A stretch of 39,721 nucleotides of DNA from Gammaproteobacteria bacterium (GTDB lineage: Bacteria > Pseudomonadota > Gammaproteobacteria > Legionellales > Legionellaceae), in contig JAHZKG010000015.1 in assembly GCA_022600515.1 (NCBI GenBank), positions 1-39,721 of the forward strand. The letters are read 5' to 3'. Each line of letters opens with the position of its first letter. The stretch's first letter is position 1. The translations under genes were made by a program, and so were the position numbers. Positions 17,622 to 27,120 of the stretch are shown one piece after another. The notes under the pieces were generated by a model. It did no database searches. It was not told the DNA's origin and saw only the letters and a program-made list of their open reading frames with translations.

Positions 17622-20036
17622 ATGCCTGATATGATATATACAATTGATTTTCAGCAGCTCGGCATGGCAGAACTGGACCGTGTGGGTGGAAAAAATGCTT
17701 CACTCGGTGAGATGATCAGTAATTTGAGCGAGATGGGTGTTCGGGTGCCGGGTGGTTTTGCGACAACCGCAGATGCCTACCGTGATTTTTTAACACAAGA
17801 CAATCTTGAAACCAATATTCAAGCAGCACTAAAAAACTTGGATGTTGATGATGTCAAAACACTTGCAGATGTTGGGAAAAAAATTCGTAATATGATGTTA
17901 AGCGCTTCGTTTAGTACGGCATTTGAAAATGCTGTGTCTGAAGCATATAAAGCACTTGGCGCGCGTATTGGACACGACGAATTTACCGTGGCTGTTCGTT
18001 CTTCTGCAACGGCAGAAGATTTGCCTGATGCATCGTTTGCAGGGCAGCAGGAAACGCTTTTAAATGTCAAAGGGGTTGGAGCAGTTTTAGCAGCCATGAA
18101 AGAAGTTTTTGCGTCGCTCTATAATGATCGTGCAATTGCTTATCGTGTGCATCATGGATTTTCACATGACGATGTTGCGCTCTCGGTCGGTGTGCAGCAA
18201 ATGGTTCGAAGTGATTGTGGTGCAAGTGGTGTGATGTTTACACTGGATACTGAGTCTGGATTTGATCAGGTTGTTTTTATTACTTCATCTTATGGACTTG
18301 GCGAAACGGTTGTCCAAGGGGCTGTTAATCCGGATGAATTTTATGTTTATAAACCTGCACTTCAAGTGGGACGCGAAGCAATTATTCGTCGAAATTTAGG
18401 CGAAAAAGCGCTTGAGATGGTTTATAACGATGATCCTAATGCCACAGCACGGGTGATGACACAAGCGGTTGAATCAGCGCGACAATTGGTTTTTTCGTTG
18501 ACCACCGACGATGTTGAATATTTAGCACGTCAAGCCGTTATTATTGAAGCACATTATGGCCGCCCTATGGATATTGAGTGGGGGAAAGATGGTATTGATG
18601 GCAAACTGTACTTGCTACAAGCGCGCCCTGAAACAGTTCAAAGCCAGAAAGCCTCTCGAGATAAACAAGTGATTGAGCGGTATGCGCTAAAAGCAACGGC
18701 AGATGTTTTAGTTGAAGGCAGAAGCATTGGTCAAAAAATAGGACAAGGCCGAGTCCGTGTAATTAAAGATGCTTCCGAAATGCACCGCGTGGAAGCGGGG
18801 GATGTCTTGGTTTCAGACATGACGGATCCGGATTGGGAGCCTGTCATGAAACGTGCTGCAGCGATTATCACGAATCGTGGCGGGCGAACATGCCATGCAG
18901 CAATTATTGCGCGAGAGCTCGGTATTCCGGCAGTGGTTGGTTGTGGCAATGCCACACACATGGTTCCTGATGGTGGTGACGTAACGGTGAGTTGCGCAGA
19001 AGGAGATACAGGCTATGTTTATCAAGGATTATTGCCTTTTGAGCACTCAATACTTGATGTAGAAACGTTGCCTGATTTGCCGATAAAAGTCATGCTCAAT
19101 GTCGGGAATCCAGAAAGAGCCTTTACGTTCCAAGCCATTCCAAATGCAGGCGTTGGGCTTGCACGGTTGGAATTTTTAATTTCCAATACCATTGGGATTC
19201 ATCCTAAAGCCTTGTTGCAGTTTGACGACTTAGATGATGCGGATTTAAAACAACAAATAGCAGATAAAACAGCGGCCTATGATTCCCCTGTTGCTTATTA
19301 TGTTGAGCGCTTAAAGGAAGGTATCGCAACGATTGCAGCTGCATTTTATCCAAAACCTGTGATTGTGCGCTTGTCAGATTTTAAGTCCAATGAATATGCT
19401 AATTTGATTGGTGGCGCATTGTATGAACCGGAAGAAGAGAATCCAATGCTTGGATTCCGAGGGGCATCACGCTACGTTTCACGTGATTTTTCGGATTGTT
19501 TTGCACTCGAGTGTCAAGCAGTTAAAGCTGTGCGTGAATCAATGGGGCTTAATAACGTCGAGGTGATGATTCCATTTGTTCGCACTGTATCAGAAGCTGC
19601 AGCTGTAATTGATGTACTCAAAACAAATGGGCTTGTACGTGGAGAGCACGGACTACGAGTGATCATGATGTGTGAATTACCGTCGAATGCTTTATTGGCA
19701 AAAGCCTTTTTAGAGTACTTTGATGGGTTTTCAATTGGCTCTAATGATTTAACACAGTTAACACTTGGGCTTGATCGTGATTCGGGATTGGTTGCAGAAC
19801 AATTTGATGAACGTGACTTAGCGGTTAAGGCTTTGCTGCAGATGGCGATTGATGCCTGTAAAAAAGCAGGAAAATATGTAGGCATTTGTGGGCAGGGGCC
19901 GTCTGATCATCCTGATTTGGCTTTATGGTTGATGCAAAAAGGCATTGAGAGTGTGTCGCTTAATCCAGACACAGTAATTGAAACCAGCTTAATGTTGTCT
20001 GAACAACAAGTGGCGTCTTTGGATATTGTATCATGA
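17622..20036 (+). CDS. ppsA: Phosphoenolpyruvate synthase
   Basis: Converts pyruvate and ATP to phosphoenolpyruvate, AMP and phosphate, allowing gluconeogenesis from pyruvate or amino acids. The 804-aa product has the three expected domains. The N-terminal ATP-grasp domain carries [11 protein letters not shown] and [20 protein letters not shown]. The swivelling domain has catalytic His425 in [21 protein letters not shown] (420-440). The C-terminal PEP/pyruvate barrel has [15 protein letters not shown] and [19 protein letters not shown] precedes the ATG, and TATAAT at 17531-17536 is a possible -10. The antiporter gene overlaps its stop (ATGA), unusual company for ppsA. The regulator ppsR is not nearby. 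Confidence 0.97.
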   Translation: MPDMIYTIDFQQLGMAELDRVGGKNASLGEMISNLSEMGVRVPGGFATTADAYRDFLTQDNLETNIQAALKNLDVDDVKTLADVGKKIRNMMLSASFSTAFENAVSEAYKALGARIGHDEFTVAVRSSATAEDLPDASFAGQQETLLNVKGVGAVLAAMKEVFASLYNDRAIAYRVHHGFSHDDVALSVGVQQMVRSDCGASGVMFTLDTESGFDQVVFITSSYGLGETVVQGAVNPDEFYVYKPALQVGREAIIRRNLGEKALEMVYNDDPNATARVMTQAVESARQLVFSLTTDDVEYLARQAVIIEAHYGRPMDIEWGKDGIDGKLYLLQARPETVQSQKASRDKQVIERYALKATADVLVEGRSIGQKIGQGRVRVIKDASEMHRVEAGDVLVSDMTDPDWEPVMKRAAAIITNRGGRTCHAAIIARELGIPAVVGCGNATHMVPDGGDVTVSCAEGDTGYVYQGLLPFEHSILDVETLPDLPIKVMLNVGNPERAFTFQAIPNAGVGLARLEFLISNTIGIHPKALLQFDDLDDADLKQQIADKTAAYDSPVAYYVERLKEGIATIAAAFYPKPVIVRLSDFKSNEYANLIGGALYEPEEENPMLGFRGASRYVSRDFSDCFALECQAVKAVRESMGLNNVEVMIPFVRTVSEAAAVIDVLKTNGLVRGEHGLRVIMMCELPSNALLAKAFLEYFDGFSIGSNDLTQLTLGLDRDSGLVAEQFDERDLAVKALLQMAIDACKKAGKYVGICGQGPSDHPDLALWLMQKGIESVSLNPDTVIETSLMLSEQQVASLDIVS

Positions 20037-21520
20037 GTGATACAATGAAACGGCGATTATTTTTCCTATTTTGTTTTTTATTACTAGGTTGCTTTGGTGT
20101 ATCGAACGCTGCTTTTTCAAGTAGCACAAGTAGCGGTAGTGGACATCTTGATCCTGTTGCCTCTGTGGTGCTTTGGGTTACCCTGATTTTTTTCTTTGGT
20201 CTCATTGGACGTTATGTCGCACAGCTTCTTCATCAGCCCGGTGTGTTGGGTGAGTTGTTGATGGGGGTTTTGCTGGGTAATATTTGCTATTTTTTTGGCT
20301 TGCCACTTGCGATTGTTTTGCGTGAGGGCGGGGTTATTTTTGATATTATGAGTGATGTTTTATCCGGAACATCGGTAGCAAAGTCGGCTTATAGTACAAT
20401 GACAACACTTCCTGCAGCGCAACAGGTGACTGCTGTATTACAAAGTTCTGATGGCATTGATTTAATTCGTGTGGCATATGTCGTGGATAGTTTTTCACGT
20501 TATGGCGTGATTTTCTTATTGTTTATGGTGGGGTTAGAAACATCGATTGATGAGATTAAACATACAGGAAAAGAGTCACTTCGTGTTGCCTTACTAGGCG
20601 TTTTAGTCCCTATTTTACTGGGTTTTCTGGTGAGTATCTTATTGCTTGACGTCTCGCTTAAAACTGATTTATTTTTAGCAGCAACGTTATCTGCAACCAG
20701 TGTTGGGATTACAGCGCGTGTTTTAAAAGAATTAAGAAAATTACGAACCCGAGAAGCAAAAACAATTTTGGGTGCGGCTATGATTGATGATGTATTAGGC
20801 TTAATTATTTTGGCCATGGTGAGTAGTGTGGTCCTAACAGGTATTGTTAATATCGCAACGCTTGGACGTGTGCTGCTACAAGTCGTGTTATTTTTTACCG
20901 GTGTTTTGCTGATGGGGCCATGGGTATTGCGTCGTATGGTTGGGATGTTTCGCTTTTTAGAACCATGGGAATCTAAGCTTGCCATTTCGTTTATTTTTGT
21001 GATGGCACTTTCATGGCTTGCAACAGTCGTACAGTTAGCGAGTATTATCGGTGCTTTTGCTGCCGGATTAATTATTCATGATGGTTTTTTTGATGGTCAT
21101 GCGCTAGATGGTAAACGTGATACGCAAATTCGAGAGCTCGTAGCACCACTTGAATCGCTTTTGGCTCCGTTGTTTTTTATGTTGATTGGTATTCAAGTGA
21201 AGCTTGAAGCTTTTTTAGATTGGCATGTCTTGTTGATTTCAGTGGGTTTAACCGTTGCTGCCGTGCTTGGGAAGTTGGTCAGTGGGATAGGCGCTTCAAA
21301 AACAGATGATCGCTTACTCATTGGTGTAGGCATGTTACCGAGAGGTGAAGTAGGGATTGTATTTGCTTCAATTGGACGGACACTGGGTGTGTTATCAGAT
21401 GATTTGTTTTCAGCGATTATTTTGATGGTGATTATTACAACGTTTATAGCGCCTCCTTGGATAAAGCAGCGTTATACAAAGCATCCAGCGCCGCCTAAGA
21501 AGAAGGTCACACATGCTTGA
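20033..21520 (+). CDS. Cation/proton antiporter, CPA2 (Kef-type) family
   Basis: A 495-aa inner-membrane protein with roughly a dozen hydrophobic segments, preceded by a cleavable-looking signal peptide (about residues 5-27, Cys-containing). The Na+/H+ exchanger pattern is seen in [20 protein letters not shown], in [15 protein letters not shown], and in the core Asp segment [15 protein letters not shown]. There is no C-terminal TrkA-N regulatory domain, so it is a short form. The transported ion (K+ or Na+) cannot be told from sequence. It overlaps ppsA by 4 bases and nadC by 8 bases, so it is probably co-transcribed with both. Confidence 0.9.
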   Translation: MSDTMKRRLFFLFCFLLLGCFGVSNAAFSSSTSSGSGHLDPVASVVLWVTLIFFFGLIGRYVAQLLHQPGVLGELLMGVLLGNICYFFGLPLAIVLREGGVIFDIMSDVLSGTSVAKSAYSTMTTLPAAQQVTAVLQSSDGIDLIRVAYVVDSFSRYGVIFLLFMVGLETSIDEIKHTGKESLRVALLGVLVPILLGFLVSILLLDVSLKTDLFLAATLSATSVGITARVLKELRKLRTREAKTILGAAMIDDVLGLIILAMVSSVVLTGIVNIATLGRVLLQVVLFFTGVLLMGPWVLRRMVGMFRFLEPWESKLAISFIFVMALSWLATVVQLASIIGAFAAGLIIHDGFFDGHALDGKRDTQIRELVAPLESLLAPLFFMLIGIQVKLEAFLDWHVLLISVGLTVAAVLGKLVSGIGASKTDDRLLIGVGMLPRGEVGIVFASIGRTLGVLSDDLFSAIILMVIITTFIAPPWIKQRYTKHPAPPKKKVTHA

Positions 21521-22352
21521 TGTTGATGTGGTGCTTGAAGAGGTTGTGCATGCTTTAAAAGAAGATGTTGGCCCAGAAGATATTACGGCGGCATTAATAC
21601 CTCATCATGCGTGTGGCAGTGCGGTGATTTTGTCACGTGAGCCGATGACGGTATGTGGCATACCTTGGGTTAATCAGGTTTTCCAAGTTATTGATTCAAA
21701 AATTAAAATCCACTGGCAGGTTGCGGAAGGTGATGTATTATCAGAACCTATGATATTAGCAAGACTAACCGGTTCTGTGCGGGGTATCTTAACTGCGGAA
21801 CGAACTGCGCTTAATTTTTTACAAACACTCTCAGGGGTTGCAACAGAAACACGGCGTTATGTGCTCAATTTAGAGGGAACACAAGCCAAGCTCCTAGATA
21901 CTCGAAAAACCTTGCCAGGCTTAAGACAAGCACTTAAATACGCTGTAACGTGGGGTGGCGGAGTGAATCACCGTATGGGGTTATTTGATGCTGTGTTAAT
22001 TAAAGAAAATCATATTAAAGCCTGCGGTTCTATTCAAAATGCGGTTGAAATTGCGCGTCAGCGTGGTTTAGGGCAGTGGATTGAAGTTGAAGTTGAAAGC
22101 CTAGATGAGTTTCAAGTCGCACTAAATGCCTTGCCGGATAGAATTTTATTAGATAATTTTGATAATCAGATGCTGAGGGAAGCTGTTTTATTGCGAGCTG
22201 ATAAAAATATCATACTGGAGGCTTCTGGAGGCGTTAATTTATCAAGTATTACAGCCATTGCTGAAACGGGCGTTGATTATATTTCTGTAGGCGCTATAAC
22301 CAAATCTGTGCGTGCAATTGATTTAAGTTTATTATTGGATGATACTGCATGA
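21513..22352 (+). CDS. nadC: Nicotinate-nucleotide pyrophosphorylase (carboxylating)
   Basis: NadC turns quinolinate and PRPP into nicotinate mononucleotide, completing the pathway begun by NadB and NadA. The 279-aa product has NFLQTLSGVAT (101-111), DTRKT (129-133), GGGVNHRMGL (148-157) and KENH (164-167), which bind quinolinate and PRPP, and the C-terminal barrel segments EVEVESLDEF, LLDNFDN and ASGGVNL. It overlaps both neighbours (antiporter by 8 bases, murG by 4). Confidence 0.97.
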   Translation: MLDVDVVLEEVVHALKEDVGPEDITAALIPHHACGSAVILSREPMTVCGIPWVNQVFQVIDSKIKIHWQVAEGDVLSEPMILARLTGSVRGILTAERTALNFLQTLSGVATETRRYVLNLEGTQAKLLDTRKTLPGLRQALKYAVTWGGGVNHRMGLFDAVLIKENHIKACGSIQNAVEIARQRGLGQWIEVEVESLDEFQVALNALPDRILLDNFDNQMLREAVLLRADKNIILEASGGVNLSSITAIAETGVDYISVGAITKSVRAIDLSLLLDDTA

Positions 22353-23431
22353 AACCTAAATTAGTGTTTACTGGTGGCGGCACAGCCGGTCATGTTACCC
22401 CCAATTTGGCTTTAATTGACGGATTATCTGCTGATTTTGAAATGGCTTATATGGGGTCGATGCATGGGGTTGAGCATCAAATAATAACCGACAAAAAAAT
22501 TGCTTATTATGCTGTTCGCTCTGGAAAATTACGCCGTTATTTTAGTTGGAAAAATTTTAAAGATCCATTTAATTTAGTCATCGGGGTAATACAGTCAGCA
22601 TTTATTTTGCGTCGACTAAAGCCTCGGCTTGTGTTTTCAAAAGGTGGATTTGTCGCTTTACCTGTTGTGATTGGCGCATGGCTTAATCGTATTCCTGTCG
22701 TAGCGCATGAATCTGATTTAACCCCTGGGCTTGCTAATCGTTTGAGTTTTCCTTTTGTGAGTAAGGTTTGTGTTACGTTTGATGCAGGAAAAAAATATTT
22801 TAAAAATCAAAAAAAAGTATGCGTTACAGGCACACCCATTCGTACTGAATTATTTCAAGGCAGTCGCGAAGCAGGGTTAGCGCAGTGTGAATTCGATGGC
22901 GGCAAGCCTTGTTTGTTGGTGATGGGAGGAAGCCAAGGTGCTGGGGTATTGAACCGCTGTGCGCGAGAACAATTAAAATTATTGTGCACGCGTTTTCATG
23001 TGATTCATTTATGTGGAAAAAACAAAATAGATGCGGGTTTATTAACGCACCCAGATTACTATCAATTGGAATATGCAACAGATAATTTGCCCGATTTATT
23101 TGCTGCGAGTGATGTGGTGTTATCACGTGCGGGTGCCAATGCATTGTATGAAATTTTAGCCCTTGCTAAACCCCATGTTTTAGTGCCTTTATCGCATCGA
23201 TATAGTCGGGGCGATCAAGTGGACAATGCACGATACTTTCAAACAAAAGGGGTGAGTACGGTCTTAGATGATACGGGTGATTTAAGTTCAAGCGCTGTTT
23301 GTGATGCAGTAAACGCTGTGTATGCTGAGCAGGAATCAATTATAACAAAAATAAAGGCGCTGAATATTCAATCGGCAACGCCTATATTACTCGATTTAAT
23401 TAAACAAATCGCAGGCTCTAAGAAGCAATAG
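22349..23431 (+). CDS. murG: MurG-type N-acetylglucosaminyltransferase, Firmicutes-like
   Basis: MurG adds GlcNAc to lipid I to make lipid II at the inner face of the membrane. The 360-aa GT-B protein has GGGTAGHVTPNL (9-20), HESDLTPGLANRL (120-132), GGSQGAG (193-199), SRAGANALYE (259-268) and the UDP-GlcNAc site RGDQVDNA (287-294). As I recall the families, SGKLRRYFSWKNF (58-70) and FSKGGFVALPVV (96-107) match MurG of streptococci, lactobacilli and clostridia, whereas E. coli-type MurG has GMGGYVSGP and HEQNGIAGLTN. It lies after nadC rather than in a division and cell-wall cluster, with an ATGA overlap. Likely acquired by transfer; whether it is the only MurG is unknown. Confidence 0.88.
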   Translation: MKPKLVFTGGGTAGHVTPNLALIDGLSADFEMAYMGSMHGVEHQIITDKKIAYYAVRSGKLRRYFSWKNFKDPFNLVIGVIQSAFILRRLKPRLVFSKGGFVALPVVIGAWLNRIPVVAHESDLTPGLANRLSFPFVSKVCVTFDAGKKYFKNQKKVCVTGTPIRTELFQGSREAGLAQCEFDGGKPCLLVMGGSQGAGVLNRCAREQLKLLCTRFHVIHLCGKNKIDAGLLTHPDYYQLEYATDNLPDLFAASDVVLSRAGANALYEILALAKPHVLVPLSHRYSRGDQVDNARYFQTKGVSTVLDDTGDLSSSAVCDAVNAVYAEQESIITKIKALNIQSATPILLDLIKQIAGSKKQ

Positions 23432-24332
23432 GATCTAATAACGTAGGTGTTGTGTGTGTCTCAAAGCACATGGTGTTTGGGCAATCTAGTGAAACGCTTG
23501 CAGCAATTAAATATTGATTGTTGCCTAGCAAACAAAAATCAACCAGCTCACCTATTTCTTGCGTGTTATCTTCACGCATTAAGCGCAGACCAGGCCGTAG
23601 AGGCTCAGACGTTTTAATTTTAAATAGTTTAAGTGCATGTTTTTGTTTGGCTCGATAATGCATTCGGGCAATAATTTCTTGGCCTTTGTAGCAGCCTTTA
23701 TCAAAATTTAAATGGCCTGAGGTATGTAATTCTAACCGATGGGGTAAAAACACGCCGCGTGATGCTGGGTAAATCTGGACTTCTCCGTGTGCTAAGCGCA
23801 GGGCATGCCAGGCCTCTGCATCTTGCGTTTTGAACTTAAATTGCTGAAGCTTGTTTAAATTATCTTGATGTATAAGTAAAACATAAAACGCATCGCCTAG
23901 ATGATAAGCAAAGGCATCTGTTGACTCGAGGGTCGCGTGTTTTTCAGTAGGCCAGGTGCCTTCAATCGGCAGGGGCTGCTTGGCGTCTTTAAGATAAAAT
24001 CCAAACAGCTCATATTTCTTTTCTTGTTCAAGCGTAACACGTGATAAAGCGGCTGTTTTGGTGAGTGATTTTTCTGTTTTTTCGAGCAATTCGATAGGCA
24101 AGATTAAGTGCAATACATCATGAAACTTCAGAACATCAGGTAGAGCCAATACGCGTCCTTTTAAATTACAAAAGGCACTTTGGCGCATTTGATGTGAATT
24201 AACGGCGTTAACATCACAGCTTAATTGGCCTTGTAGAAATGTGGTGGCATTATCACCTAATAGTTTTAGGGTGCATAGATTGGGTAAATTAAATAAAGTA
24301 TTCTCTGATGGCATCATGGGTTTATAACTCAA
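23418..24332 (-). CDS. ygfZ: Folate-binding YgfZ/GcvT-like protein
   Basis: YgfZ is a tetrahydrofolate-binding protein that supports some iron-sulfur enzymes and tRNA modification. The 304-aa product has the N-terminal FLQGQLSCDV segment and the diagnostic KGCYKGQE motif (212-219) with the conserved Cys214. Iron-sulfur clients such as NadA may depend on it; that link is inference. Its 3' end overlaps the convergent murG gene by 14 bases. A large hairpin lies 71 bases upstream of its start. Confidence 0.95.
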   Translation of the reverse strand: MSYKPMMPSENTLFNLPNLCTLKLLGDNATTFLQGQLSCDVNAVNSHQMRQSAFCNLKGRVLALPDVLKFHDVLHLILPIELLEKTEKSLTKTAALSRVTLEQEKKYELFGFYLKDAKQPLPIEGTWPTEKHATLESTDAFAYHLGDAFYVLLIHQDNLNKLQQFKFKTQDAEAWHALRLAHGEVQIYPASRGVFLPHRLELHTSGHLNFDKGCYKGQEIIARMHYRAKQKHALKLFKIKTSEPLRPGLRLMREDNTQEIGELVDFCLLGNNQYLIAASVSLDCPNTMCFETHTTPTLLDPIAS

Positions 24333-24402
24333 AAAATTAAGCGGTGGGGATGTAGGTTAATACCGTCTAAAATAATCTAATTAACCGGATGTTTCAATAA
24401 AA

Positions 24403-24469
24403 ATCAATGGGTTCAGGTTCACTTGACTTTATTTTGTTCAAATTATCGAGTGAACCTGAACCCATTGAT
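24403..24469. repeat. 24-bp inverted repeat (large hairpin)
   Basis: Arms 24403-24426 and 24446-24469 pair over 24 bp with one wobble position; the outer 21 bp are perfect. The loop is 19 bases. On the minus strand the stem is followed by five U, so it could act as a terminator shielding ygfZ from antisense transcription or attenuating it. On the plus strand no T run follows. It could also be a dispersed palindromic repeat. Confidence 0.85.
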
Positions 24470-24491
24470 ACGACATAATTATAAACCCATG

Positions 24492-24535
24492 CTTTAGATT
24501 TTATGCTAAAATATAAAAAAAAACTTTAGATTTTA
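24492..24535 (+). repeat. 12-bp direct repeats flanking the start region of the ATPase gene
   Basis: CTTTAGATTTTA occurs at 24492-24503 and 24524-24535, 32 bases apart (about three helical turns). The segment between them includes TGCTAAAAT, an extended -10-like sequence. The second copy ends 9 bases before the ATG at 24545, in the ribosome-binding region. Two same-face copies around a promoter suggest an operator. Confidence 0.5.
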
Positions 24536-24544
24536 GGTTATTTT

Positions 24545-25687
24545 ATGTTTATTGATCGAACGCTTAATTTGAAAGATCTGATAGATAAAAAGTCTCATTT
24601 TTTATTTGGGCCTCGAGCGACTGGAAAATCCTCGTTGATTAAGCATAACTTAGGCTCCGAGGCATTCGTCATTGATTTGCTGCACTCAGAAACTTATATG
24701 AGACTGATGGCAAATCCAAGTCAAATTGAGTCTATGATAGATCTTAATGAAAAAGCATATGTCGTTATTGATGAAATACAGCGTGTCCCTGATTTATTAA
24801 ATGAAGTGCATCGATTAATTGAAAATAAAAAAATACGGTTTTTATTAACCGGTAGTAGTGCGCGAAAATTAAAATGTCAAGGGGTAAACTTATTGGCTGG
24901 TCGTGCACGTCAGGCAGAATTATACCCATTAACTTATCATGAGTTGGGACACTTTAACTTGCCGCGTTATTTGCAATATGGCGGTTTACCCATGGTGGTA
25001 TTGAGTGATGAGCCGGAAGAAGACTTGGATGCTTATGTACATACGTATTTAGAAGAAGAAATTAAAGCAGAAGCGTTGGTAAAAAATCTACCGGCATTTA
25101 GTCGCTTTTTACAATTATCGGCATTAACAAGCGGTGCTACATTGAATTTTACATCTATTGCAAGTGATGCAGGCGTAAGCAGTGTGACATTACGGGAATA
25201 TTATCAAATTTTAGAAGACAGTTTTTTAGGCTTTTCTGTTTTACCGTGGAGGCATTCTGTTAAACGAAAAGCTATAGCAACGGCGCGTTTTTATTATTTT
25301 GATACCGGGGTAAAAAATAGACTTGCGAGGATAGACGCTATTCCTGAAAAAACGGATTTGTTTGGTCAAGCATTTGAGCACTTTATTGCGATGGAGCTTC
25401 GTGCTTATCTAAGTTATTTTAGAAAGAAATTGCCGTTATGTTTTTGGCGCACATCTGATGGGCAAGAGGTGGATTTTATTATTGGTGATCAGGTAGCAAT
25501 TGAAGTAAAAGCCTCAAAAAAAATATCATCGAAGCATTTAAAAGGTTTACGTTATTTAATGGAAGAAAAAAAAATAGAAAAATATTATATGGTTAGCCAA
25601 GATCCAATAGCACTAAAAGAAGAGGGTATATATATTCTTCCTTGGGAATATTTTCTTACACGGCTTTGGAATGGTGAAATTATTTAA
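24545..25687 (+). CDS. AAA-type ATPase with DUF4143 domain
   Basis: The 380-aa product has an N-terminal AAA_14-type ATPase domain: Walker A GPRATGKSS (22-30), Walker B YVVIDEIQ (72-79), and sensor LLTGSSARKL (100-109). The C-terminal part is a DUF4143 domain (about 165-375). In it, D310 in EVDF and E320-V-K322 in AIEVKAS give the D-x9-E-x-K spacing of PD-(D/E)XK nucleases. Family function is not established; such ATPases recur in host-associated bacteria and archaea, often as scattered accessory genes. No signal peptide. It stands alone, flanked by a hairpin and a gene-poor region, which suggests acquisition. Confidence 0.88.
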   Translation: MFIDRTLNLKDLIDKKSHFLFGPRATGKSSLIKHNLGSEAFVIDLLHSETYMRLMANPSQIESMIDLNEKAYVVIDEIQRVPDLLNEVHRLIENKKIRFLLTGSSARKLKCQGVNLLAGRARQAELYPLTYHELGHFNLPRYLQYGGLPMVVLSDEPEEDLDAYVHTYLEEEIKAEALVKNLPAFSRFLQLSALTSGATLNFTSIASDAGVSSVTLREYYQILEDSFLGFSVLPWRHSVKRKAIATARFYYFDTGVKNRLARIDAIPEKTDLFGQAFEHFIAMELRAYLSYFRKKLPLCFWRTSDGQEVDFIIGDQVAIEVKASKKISSKHLKGLRYLMEEKKIEKYYMVSQDPIALKEEGIYILPWEYFLTRLWNGEII

Positions 25688-25987
25688 ATAAATAAGTCGT
25701 TGCTAGTTATTGAAAATCGATCAAAAAAACAGTCATCGCGCGTTAGCGATGAATTGCCCAAGCCCGGACCCTGCGTTTCTTTGACTCTTTAAGCAAACCA
25801 AGCGGTATAACTTCTTATTTTAACGATGAAAATCATTCCAGTAAGCCTTGATTTTCCAGGTTGGCATCAGCAGCATCAGAGTTAACAGCATGAGCTATAT
25901 TGGTTGTATTTTTATAGAGCAATTTGACTTTAAGTATAAATGAACATATAAAAGACATTGATTTTAAAATAAGGATGAATCAAAGGT
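25688..25987. other. Gene-poor region with a hairpin and a possible gene remnant
   Basis: TCATCGC (25733-25739) and GCGATGA (25746-25752) form a 7-bp hairpin 46 bases after the ATPase stop, without a T run. On the minus strand, 25958-25833 is a 41-codon frame ending NLENQGLLE, whose codon choice looks coding, but it has no ribosome binding site. It may be a gene remnant or chance. AAGGA at about 25971 serves the next plus-strand gene weakly. Confidence 0.35.
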
Positions 25988-27094
25988 ATGATCATTTTTG
26001 GTGCTTATTTTTCAATATTGGCATATAGGTTGAAAAAAGCATCGGATGCATATGGGCAATCTAAAGCACCTGCTCAATTAAAAAAGCTCCGTCATGCTTT
26101 ATCATTAGCAACTTTAGGGTGTTATACCGGATTAGGTTTTTATTCAGCGCATGAAGAGAGCTTATGGTTGTTATTAATTTTTAGCAGAAATGCAGCGGCG
26201 ACATTACTGAATATCCCTGTTTTTTTTCTTGCTATGGTTGTGGCTTCAAGCTTGCTCAAAGCAGTGTATTCAATTAGAAAAATATTGAATACAGAGCAAA
26301 TTGATTTTTATTTTAAACTCAAATCGTTATGGGAAGCCGTGTGCAATTTTAGCTTTATTGCTGCGATTACTTTAAGTGTGACAACCCCACTAATTCCAAT
26401 ATCATCGTTTGGGAGTTTGATGTTTGGATATTTAGTGTTTAAAAAATTGGTGCCTTTGATGGATACGCTGTTTTTTCTGTATGAACGGAAAAAATTAGGA
26501 AAGGTGATTGATTGGGAATATCTAACAGCAAAAATCTATTTTGGTGGAACGGTTGTATTTTTGTTGATTCTATCAGCAGTTCATATATTCACGCTAAGTC
26601 AAATCATGCTTGATGCCATTATTTGCCTCAATGCAGCGGCTTATTTATTGAGTAAGTCATTGTTTGATTACCAATCTGATTATAAAATCACTAAAAAAAT
26701 TGGCTTGCAGCTTAGTATATCATTTGTGCAAAGTATGGTCGGGATCTCGTTGATAACGGGCGCTTTAATGGTTCCGCAAACCATGGGATTTAGTTTTGTA
26801 CTGTTAGTGCTGATTAAAAGTTTAAGTATTATTCCTGCTTCTGATTTGATTGAAAAACATCAGAAAGAAGAGGCAGCTATTGGGGAAAGAGCAGACATGC
26901 TAATGCAGGAAAATAGCTCATCACCTTTAGCATCATGTAGCACATATGGCTTTTTTTCTAGTTATTTTTCTAAGCAGTATCAATGCGCTCAGCAAGCAAA
27001 GCAAGAGATATTGGTTGATGCTGTAGACACAGTGCCGCACCTAAGCCATGGGGATGATTTTAATACTGCTCCGGATCTTATCGCATGTTATTAG
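25988..27094 (+). CDS. Multipass membrane protein of unknown function
   Basis: I recognise no family. The 368-aa product has about eight hydrophobic segments in residues 1-290 (around 3-15, 40-58, 60-95, 115-150, 185-225, 240-285), so it is an integral membrane protein. A hydrophilic tail of about 75 residues follows, containing runs of Ser and Cys. No transporter signature is visible. Its ribosome binding site is weak, and the ATG at 25988 is the first possible start in the frame. It is convergent with the PBP1A gene; their stops lie 26 bases apart inside a small inverted repeat (TTAGGG/CCCTAA). Confidence 0.65.
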   Translation: MIIFGAYFSILAYRLKKASDAYGQSKAPAQLKKLRHALSLATLGCYTGLGFYSAHEESLWLLLIFSRNAAATLLNIPVFFLAMVVASSLLKAVYSIRKILNTEQIDFYFKLKSLWEAVCNFSFIAAITLSVTTPLIPISSFGSLMFGYLVFKKLVPLMDTLFFLYERKKLGKVIDWEYLTAKIYFGGTVVFLLILSAVHIFTLSQIMLDAIICLNAAAYLLSKSLFDYQSDYKITKKIGLQLSISFVQSMVGISLITGALMVPQTMGFSFVLLVLIKSLSIIPASDLIEKHQKEEAAIGERADMLMQENSSSPLASCSTYGFFSSYFSKQYQCAQQAKQEILVDAVDTVPHLSHGDDFNTAPDLIACY

Positions 27095-27120
27095 GGCTGT
27101 AGCCCAATTGTCAGCACACC

